Shown here in pieces: positions 57,642 through 64,000 of a DNA stretch of 64,000 nucleotides. The number at the start of each line of letters is the position of its first letter. Positions within the stretch are counted from its first letter, which is position 1. Below the pieces are notes generated by a model. It saw only the letters and a program-made list of their open reading frames with translations, had not been told where the DNA came from and searched no databases. Location: contig JARKIF010000034.1 of NCBI GenBank assembly GCA_029378245.1, positions 1 through 64,000 of the forward strand. The letters run 5' to 3'. This DNA is from Roridomyces roridus (taxonomy: Eukaryota; Basidiomycota; Agaricomycetes; Agaricales; Mycenaceae). Both the position numbers and the translations under genes were made by a program.

Positions 57642-57713
57642 ATGTTTTCCTTCCTTAACGATCTCTTTTGCCCCTCGTGTCCTGCCTCGATCACCACCGA
57701 GGAGGCCATCATG
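57594..57713 (+). promoter_or_regulatory. TATA box and uORF overlapping the F-box start
   Basis: A TATAAAA string lies near 57,596-57,602. The first ATG downstream (57,622) opens a 30-codon upstream frame that overlaps the first in-frame ATG (57,642). It ends in a TGA at 57,712-57,714 that shares bases with the ATG at 57,711 (ATGA). This layout would favour initiation at 57,711 by termination-reinitiation if scanning ribosomes use the first ATG. Transcript start is inferred, not seen. Confidence 0.5.
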
Positions 57714-58924
57714 ACGCCCTCATCTAGCCAACCTACTCTTCCTCTCGAGATCGTCCTCAACATCATCGAGGAGGCCCACAACGACGATGACACGCATTTC
57801 TTGAAGCAATGCGCGCTCGTATGCCGCGACTGGTCCATTCCCGCCCAGAAGCTTTTATTCAGTTCAGTGTATCTCGCCACCCAAACGTCATGCGACGCGT
57901 TCCTCGCCGCAGTCGACCCAGCCACCCCACGCGGTCGCATGTTCGCCGACTCGGTGCGGCGTGTAAAGGTCGTTCTCGACCACAACCATCCCCTGGGTCT
58001 TTCGCAACAGGCCTTCGCACATGCCGTTACCGCGTGTCCGAATCTATTAGAGCTCAACCTCGCGCTCTATGGATCTGCTTCTACAGCACAGGACCTGCCC
58101 GAACTCTTACGTCTAGGCCGTTCGGCAGAGGCTTTTGACGACACCATCCTTCAGCTCTTGAAGGCCGGTCCTCGTATCACCACTCTGCAGTTCAGCAACT
58201 GGTCAGAGAACCACCATTCCATCACACAGCTCCTCGATGTCTGGCCGTCGCTCAAGACGCTCACGATCGGCGGCTTGCCACCCAAGCTGCCCGCCTGCGT
58301 TGGCCCGTTCCCGTGTGCCCTCGAGGCGCTGCGGATGAACTTCCAGACGTCCCCGTCGGTGGATTTCGTCAAATGGTTGCTGCACAACTCGACCTCGAGC
58401 CTGCGCGTCCTCGAACTCGAACGCGAGCCCTCTGCGGATCTCCTCGAGTATCTCGTGGATGCTCATCGCGAAAACTTGTCCTCTCTCGCACTGCCCGCGT
58501 GCACGTCGCATGATCACGCATTCGCTGTGCGACGGTGCGAGCGGCTCCGCGAGCTGAGAATCGAGAATCCTTGGGTGACACCAGTGCTGTTCAAGCGTCT
58601 ACCTGCTGGCATCGAGCACATGGCGCTGACGCTCGATCAGGACGCTGCTCTACAGCCTGTCCTCGACACTGCCCGCTCCTCGCGCTCGCTCAAGGCCATC
58701 ACGCTCCAGGTGTGGAAGAACGGCGAGCTCCATGCCCAGCTTCCGGTTCTGAAGCTAGTGTGCGCGCACCGCGGCATTGAGTTGCGAATTACCAAGGACA
58801 TCCAACAGTTCCGCTCGACCGTCGTAAGTCCGTTGTTTCGAGATCCCCTTTTTATCAAAGACTAATATTTCGGTAGAGAAACGGGCGCACGCACATGACC
58901 TTTTCACGCGTCGATGAACTTTGA
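57642..58924 (+). CDS. F-box / leucine-rich-repeat-like protein
   Basis: The F-box is near the N-terminus: TLPLEIVLNIIEEAHNDDDT, FLKQCALVCRDWSIPAQKLL. It is followed by leucine-rich stretches typical of basidiomycete F-box proteins (HAVTACPNLLELNLAL, TQLLDVWPSLKTLTIGGLPP, LEALRMNF, LRVLELEREPSADLLEYLVD). Such proteins select substrates for SCF ubiquitin ligases. One intron at the 3' end (GTAAGT donor) joins to RNGRTHMTFSRVDEL and a stop at 58,924. The start is either 57,642 (MFSFLNDLFCPSC) or 57,711 (MTPSSSQPTLPLEIV); the second begins right at the F-box. Upstream in-frame ATGs precede the TATA box and are unlikely. Confidence 0.8.
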
Positions 58925-59292
58925 ACGCTCGTATCCCCCGCACACTGTATTACTATTCCGACTGGTTTACGACGTTCACGAAGGTCCATGCTTCACAACT
59001 CACTGTACATTACCTCATACAGCATCCCACATCCACACATAAACTATTCTGCACGCGGAACGGAATTGGAGGTTACTACATATTTTTCTTTCGCATTTCT
59101 ACCCCACACTCCCCTACCCGTCTTCGTTATTCTTATAACATCTTGCTTAATGGTCGATTGGACTACATAATATGGACGCCTCCTACATAGAAGCCTCGAG
59201 CCTTTATTCGAACACTAGTACTACTCGTTTTATTGAGTTGGTAGAGAGTCAATATACTCGACTCTCCCGTTATGAATTTTCATTAAACGCTA
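58925..59292. other. Convergent intergenic region
   Basis: AT-rich, about 370 bp, between the 3' ends of the F-box gene and the deoxyribosyltransferase-like gene. Nothing beyond expected terminator sequence is seen. Confidence 0.5.
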
Positions 59293-59763
59293 CTAAGCTT
59301 GCAGCTTCTCGATTACCCGCTGCGTTAACTCGTCGATCGAGTCCACTAGTTCTATTCCGAACCGCGCACAGACAATTTGTACATTTCCCCGGCGGTAGAA
59401 GCCCTCTGGGCAGCACACGATCATCTTGCCGCTCGGAGCGTAGAGCCCGAGTTCGAGCAATGAGATGGGCGCCTTTGTGTCTGGGTGCAGGTACATTGCG
59501 ATGACGTCCGCTGCGTCCTGCCCGTCGAGTTCCCACTCGACTTGGGTTTTGAATGTGGGATTCGAGATGTCCTGGACCCAGCTGCTATCCCATTCGTCCC
59601 GTCGGGGGTTGATGATCGTGATGGGGAGGTGGGAGAGGTTGTGCGTGAGGATAGTCTGCCAGTCCTCGACGGTTCCCATTTCGATGGAACCTGCGAGGAA
59701 GACGGACTTGCGGCCACCGGGGATGGAGATGACGGTTGGGGGTTTGAGGATGTGGGCAGACAT
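59293..59763 (-). CDS. Nucleoside 2-deoxyribosyltransferase-like protein
   Basis: Single exon, 156 residues, starting MSAHILKPPTVISIPGGRKS. Contains SVFLAGSIEMG near the N-terminus, ITIINPRRDEWDSSW, DAADVIAMYLHPDTKAPISL, LLELGLYAPSGKMIVCCPEG and FYRRGNVQIVCARFGIELVD. This matches the nucleoside 2-deoxyribosyltransferase-like group found in fungi and bacteria. The Glu in LLELGLY is the expected catalytic position. In characterised members it moves deoxyribose between bases; here the substrate is unknown. Complete, with the stop at 59,293. It is divergent from COG8, sharing about 260 bp. Confidence 0.82.
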   Translation of the reverse strand: MSAHILKPPTVISIPGGRKSVFLAGSIEMGTVEDWQTILTHNLSHLPITIINPRRDEWDSSWVQDISNPTFKTQVEWELDGQDAADVIAMYLHPDTKAPISLLELGLYAPSGKMIVCCPEGFYRRGNVQIVCARFGIELVDSIDELTQRVIEKLQA

Positions 59764-60026
59764 GATATCGGGTGGGTTGTGAGGGAGATTAGGGAGATTA
59801 GGGGAGATTTTTATTGAAAGTCCGCACGAGGGGGATTATATACAGGGAGTAGCTGTAGACTAGGCTGTGTAGATGCAATGCAACAGGGACGGAGGGTGGG
59901 TGGGCGGGCGGGCGGTGAAAAGCGGGTATGAGCGTGAAATGTAGCTGTGGGCGCAGTGTGAAAAGCGGGAGGAGAGAGCTTTGACGCCATCAAAGTTCGC
60001 GTCAAAGCGGCACAATACACCCTTGG

Positions 60027-61802
60027 ATGGCGGAGACTGCGACGGCCAATGGGCTAGGCGACGCCAGTCTCGCCGAGATACTACTGCCCTCGACGAGCGA
60101 CGCGGCCTCCCTCGCGTACCTGAACCACCTCACCACGCTACAGCTCGAAACGCTGTTAGCAGAACCCGCCACTCTGCAGACCCAGTCGCACCACTTGACA
60201 TCCAGTCTTACCTCCCTTACCCACACGTCGTACCCCACCTTTCTCTCCCTGCACCAAACCACCAGCTCGCTTTCCGAATCCCTCGATTCTCTCGAATCCT
60301 CGCTCGACAGTCTACTCACTACGAGTCTTTCTGCACTCGAGGACAGCGCGGCAGGATGGAAAGGACGCACGGAGAATGTTCTCGACGACCGCCGCAAGGC
60401 ACGCGTCGTCCTCGAACAACACGATAAAATACGCGATTTGCTGGAAATCCCGATGCTCATTGACACTTGCGTTCGGAATGGGTATTTCGCAGAGGCCCTC
60501 TCCCTTGCGGCCCATGCGCGGTCTCTCTCCTCTTCATCCAAACCCCCGCCCCTCATCCTCGCCTCTGTCCTGTCAGAAGTGCAAAACTCCATGACACAGA
60601 TGCTGCTGTCGCTGCTTGCCACCTTGCACGAACCGAATCGCAAGCTGCCTGCACTCTGGAAGGCTGTTAATTTCCTGCGCAAGATGGACATGTTTGGTTC
60701 GTCTTCCGCGGAGGGCCAGCAGCCGGAGGAGCAGATTGCGCTTGCGTTCCTTGGGGGCCGGGAAGGGTGTTTGAAAGCGTCGCTAGAGGGCCATTCACGG
60801 GACATACTGCGTCTCGTTGGTGGAACGGGGCTTGGCGAGCGGGACAAGGAAGATATGGCCAAGTTTCTGAAAAGGTACATGGACATCTGGCGGGAAGGTG
60901 TATACGATATCATCACACAATTCTCGACCATCTTCCTCGAACGGCCGCCCTCCAGTACGCCTAAAACGCCGAGCACGCCGTCGGCGCCGCTTTCCTCCCT
61001 CTACCCGTTATTGACAACGTACACCAGCCATGCGTTGACAACACATCTACTTCCGATACTCTCACAGACACTCCCGCTCCTACCTATATCCACCCTCCCC
61101 TCTCTGCTCACCCAGTTGACCTATTGCGCCACCGCTTTTTCGCGTGTCGGCATGGACTTTCGCGGCATTCTCGGTGGATTGTTTAGCACTGCCGTTGCGA
61201 CCGCAGTTGGAGGGGAGTTGAAGGCGGCTGGTGCCAAGTGGGTCTCGAGAGTGAATAATGCTTCCGGGGATGCATCGCCGCTATCGCCCACTCTTTCTTC
61301 GTCCGGCAGCACACAGCGCAAGGTCAAGCTCACGCTTCCTTCCCAATGGATAATCGTGTCCTCCCTTGTAGCTTCGCCACCAACACAGGCTGCGGGCAGC
61401 TCTGCGACGCCTGCACATGTGCCGCCACAGATCCTGGCTTCGTATCCGCCCATTGCAGAATATACCAACACGCTGCTCGGCATACTGAACAGTCTGAGGT
61501 TGCTCGCGCCTGTCGAGATTCTGACAGAGCTTATGGTTGTGTTGGACGACGTGCTCGACCAAGGCGGGGACGCGTTGCTTGCCTATGCTCAGCGTGTTTG
61601 CGACGAACCGAGGGAACAGGATGAAAAAGTCGTCGTGGCTGCTGGCCAGGCGTTCTTTGGCGTGTTTGTTCCATTTATGCGGCGTGCGTTGGTGGAGGGT
61701 GTTTACGGAGTGCCGATGGCGTCTTGGGAGGCTGTAGATTGTACACCGACATGTATTCGTGCTTGGGAGAGCTGGCTCTCGGCTCGGAGCGTAGTCGTTT
61801 GA
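60027..61802 (+). CDS. COG8: Conserved oligomeric Golgi complex subunit 8 (COG8/Dor1)
   Basis: Single exon, 591 residues. The N-terminal Dor1 region is clear: SLAYLNHLTTLQLETLLAEP, HLTSSLTSLTHTSYPTFLSL, SLSESLDSLESSLDSLL, ARVVLEQHDKIRDLLEIPML, IDTCVRNGYFAEALSLAAHA. Mid-region KRYMDIWREGVYDIITQFST and YCATAFSRVGMDFRGILGGL are also conserved. COG8 is part of lobe B of the COG tether for retrograde vesicles in the Golgi. No frame break. Its stop at 61,802 lies just 15 bp before the ATG of the next gene on the same strand. Confidence 0.9.
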   Translation: MAETATANGLGDASLAEILLPSTSDAASLAYLNHLTTLQLETLLAEPATLQTQSHHLTSSLTSLTHTSYPTFLSLHQTTSSLSESLDSLESSLDSLLTTSLSALEDSAAGWKGRTENVLDDRRKARVVLEQHDKIRDLLEIPMLIDTCVRNGYFAEALSLAAHARSLSSSSKPPPLILASVLSEVQNSMTQMLLSLLATLHEPNRKLPALWKAVNFLRKMDMFGSSSAEGQQPEEQIALAFLGGREGCLKASLEGHSRDILRLVGGTGLGERDKEDMAKFLKRYMDIWREGVYDIITQFSTIFLERPPSSTPKTPSTPSAPLSSLYPLLTTYTSHALTTHLLPILSQTLPLLPISTLPSLLTQLTYCATAFSRVGMDFRGILGGLFSTAVATAVGGELKAAGAKWVSRVNNASGDASPLSPTLSSSGSTQRKVKLTLPSQWIIVSSLVASPPTQAAGSSATPAHVPPQILASYPPIAEYTNTLLGILNSLRLLAPVEILTELMVVLDDVLDQGGDALLAYAQRVCDEPREQDEKVVVAAGQAFFGVFVPFMRRALVEGVYGVPMASWEAVDCTPTCIRAWESWLSARSVVV

Positions 61803-61817
61803 TCCGTTCATTAAGAA

Positions 61818-62950
61818 ATGCCTCCTTTACCTTCGTTCCTTGACGCCATGACCCCGCGAAAGGTCCTACGGGCACGCGTTTTGTCTGTCGGCAGCTTCGT
61901 GTTTACGCTTCTCCTTCAAATCTACGGTCTTTATACGAGTCGGACCACGCCCGACAACGATGCCTACGCGCCAAACCCCTATCTCGTCATCCTCTTCTTT
62001 GTCGTGCAGTCGGCGCTGCAGGTTTATTGGATAGCACAGTTCTTCCAGCGTAGAACGACGCGTGTATCTTCTTCCAACGACGCGTTCCGCGAAGGAGATC
62101 TGGACCATCTTATTGGGACTACGACTGGCCCTGTCGATCCGCCGCCCGAGCCTACGCAAATGGCATACGTGCATACTTACTCGATGGCTAATTTCTTCTT
62201 TGGTGTGTACATTTTATTCATTGCACTCTCATAATAATATCGTTTTGCAGCTACGTCCATCCTCGCCTGGACAGCCGGCGAACACCTGCTCCTATCGCAA
62301 ATCCTCATGGCATTCAGCGCCGCCTGCCAATTCTACTTTGTCTTTTCCACGCTTGAGCCGACGGGCAAGTTGGCGTTGACGAGTAGGAATAAGCTTACGC
62401 ACCTCGTCGCAAAGACCAACGCAGGGATAACTGTGTTGTATCTGTGGACTGGGTGCGGTGCGTTGCAGGTTGGGGTGAGTTTGCGCGCTGTGAGATCATG
62501 CTCATGCTAAACTGGCGGTAGGTTTCGCGTCCGGCTGTCCAGCAACAGGCACATTGTGGTGTTCTCTTCCTCTTGTTGGTTCGTAAATTCTCCCCTTTTG
62601 GCGTGCTCCAAAATTGACTATTGGAATCGCAGGCCCTCGCCTCTGGCCCCGACCCAACTCTCGGAATCTGGCTGCTCCTCGACCTCCTAGCCTTGGTAAC
62701 AGGCAACACGACAGAGCAATGGCGCTTTGCGTACTTTTGCGTCGGCGGAATCCTCTTCGTTGTCATCCTCTCAGATTGGCTGATGGCATGGCACGCGCGA
62801 AACACGGCGCCAGTCGAGCCCGACTCGCACGAGCTGTATCCGCATTCGAGGGAAGTATCCGACGACGATGTCACGGTGTCGTTTTACGACTCCGCCGACC
62901 AGATTTGGCTGCCGGAGGAGACTTCTTCTGATCATGATCGTTGGGTTTGA
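61818..62950 (+). CDS. Multipass membrane protein, possibly DUF1774-type
   Basis: Four exons; start at 61,818 (MPPLPSFLDAMTPRKVLRAR) or the inner Met at 61,849. Six or seven hydrophobic segments: SVGSFVFTLLLQIYGLY, YLVILFFVVQSALQVYWIAQ, MANFFFG joined to ATSILAWTAG, LLLSQILMAFSAACQFYFVF, GITVLYLWTGCGALQV, IWLLLDLLALVTG and AYFCVGGILFVVILSDWLMA. The C-terminus is acidic and cytosolic-looking (DDDVTVSFYDSADQIWLPEE), stop at 62,950. The layout recalls the fungal DUF1774 family, but I am not sure. The 15 bp gap to COG8 implies overlap of its promoter with COG8 coding sequence, or a shared transcript. Confidence 0.7.
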
Positions 62951-63045
62951 GAGATGGGTTTAGAGGGCTTTCGCTGGGTTTCTTTCTGCACTTGTAAACT
63001 TGTCATGGTCTTGCACTCTCTTTGGGAATTTACTGTCGTTTCTAT

Positions 63046-64000
63046 TCAATTGGCATCTACATCTTCGACGGTCGAGTAAAACTCTTGAATGATTCTCTTC
63101 TGCGCTTCCAGTCCCGTCTCGCCCTGAAATGGAATCAGAAAAAAAATCTTAGATAAGAAATGGAACGCACCTCGGAGCCCCCAATGGCGCGCACGACAAT
63201 ATACTTTCTTCCAGTCAAGATCTCCTCCGTGACCTCCCCGAATTCAGCAGTTCCCGAAGATGCAGCAAAAGCATCATGCGAACCGGTGACCACACCACCG
63301 GCACCTTGAGCGATCACGACTCCGGCACAAACATCCCAAGGCCAGCACCCAACTTCCCTGTTTTAGGCTCAGACACATATCCGACATTTAAGAAGAGAGA
63401 GAAAAACCAATATAGATCCAGCCCGCCTTGAGCGACCAAGGCAAAGTTGAGAGCTGCAGAGCCGACGGAGCGGAGTGAGTGCGCCATCTTGCCGCCTTGA
63501 ACGTTCTGAGCTGGGTTTCCCTGCGAGACGGCCGAAGGAGGAGGATTTGGATGTGATGGTCTTTTCGCCGCGGTCAGAGCCCCATTCGACGGCTGGGTTG
63601 CTTAGCTGAAGGATTAAGAGTCCTGTGTGCAACTAACCGATGAGGGCTTGGGAAAGTGAGCCAAGGGGCTTTGGGGGCGAGGCCAGAGGTAGCTTGAGAG
63701 GCTTTGCCGTCTGCTTTGATGCAGGTAGGAGCTCTTTCCCTTTACTCCGGTGTACTTTTGACGAGTGAGATTTTAATTGGGAAAGGTGCCACGCAGATAC
63801 TGACGAGGTGGTTGAGGAACGGATTGAAATATGACACCGAGAACCGGGCGGCGCTTGTAGATGAGTCCCAGGATATGCACACGAAGGGAAAGCCAGTGGA
63901 CGAAGTTTGTGGTTCCATCGATTGGGTCGACACAAAAAGTGGGCTCGTCCGTGAGAGGAGGACGCGAGCCTGCAGAGTAGGATTCTTCTCCGATGCTGTT
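63046..64000 (-). CDS. Inositol monophosphatase family enzyme, 5' end outside window
   Basis: Minus-strand gene entering from beyond 64,000. Visible in order: [20 protein letters not shown] with the Mg-binding DPIDGTTNF motif, VCISLGLIYKRRPVLGVIF, SVGSAALNFALVAQGGLDLY, and the second motif EVGCWPWDVCAGVVIAQGAG (Trp-Asp-x2-Ala-Gly). Then YIVVRAIGGS, an intron, and ETGLEAQKRIIQEFYSTVED, stop at 63,046. This is the lithium-sensitive phosphatase fold that releases myo-inositol from inositol phosphates. The N-terminal third with the first Glu metal ligand is outside the window. Confidence 0.9.

Overview
The window is a gene-dense fungal nuclear segment, almost certainly from an agaricomycete basidiomycete. 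Genes carry many short GT-AG introns (about 45-55 nt), intergenic gaps are often only 40-80 bp, and the lineage-typical families are present: a Plavaka/CACTA-like transposase of the mushroom type, a DUF6698 gene, and an F-box protein. Species cannot be named from this sequence.

Layout. Positions 1-8,540 hold a truncated copy of an FMP52-like Rossmann gene, a small unknown gene, a large transposase gene (1,636-5,828) and a DUF6698 gene (6,089-8,095). Positions 8,541-14,522 form the left arm of a large imperfect inverted repeat. It carries a GFA-domain gene, an unrecognised gene (called X here), conserved non-coding sequence, a weak gene (Y) and a short tandem repeat. Positions 14,650-33,519 are a compact housekeeping core: mitochondrial oxaloacetate carrier (OAC1-like), MDM1-like PXA-RGS-PX protein, TRM6, an UNC-45/She4 myosin chaperone, class I myosin, a coiled-coil protein, riboflavin synthase, and a tandem pair of unknown small genes. 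Positions 33,878-47,452 are the right arm: the same X, Y and GFA genes in mirror order, expanded by a roughly 7.5 kb segment (about 35,985-43,515) that holds a long uncharacterised nuclear-protein gene (Z) and a tRNA-Trp-like gene. From 47,477 come a third GFA gene, a decayed and an intact FMP52-like gene, importin-9/Kap114, an RS-rich protein, a 2.3 kb gene-free stretch, an F-box protein, a nucleoside deoxyribosyltransferase-like protein, COG8, a multipass membrane protein and a 5'-truncated inositol monophosphatase.

The most informative signal is the inverted duplication. Where I compared the arms by eye they are about 95-98% identical. Because each arm preserves the empty site of insertions in the other, three non-autonomous transposons can be delimited: a 492 bp hAT-like element with an 8 bp target duplication, an 807 bp MULE-like element with an 11 bp duplication, and a 279 bp foldback element inside a GFA intron. 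The mirrored FMP52-like copies at both outer edges suggest the duplication was once longer and was split on the left by the transposase/DUF6698 block.

Functional links: the UNC-45-type chaperone lies 82 bp upstream of its expected client, a class I myosin. The core genes form an unbroken chain of very short divergent, convergent and tandem gaps. All coordinates for spliced genes are outer limits; exon joins were worked out by hand. Three genes (coiled-coil, RS-rich and Z) need one-base frame changes that no plausible intron explains.
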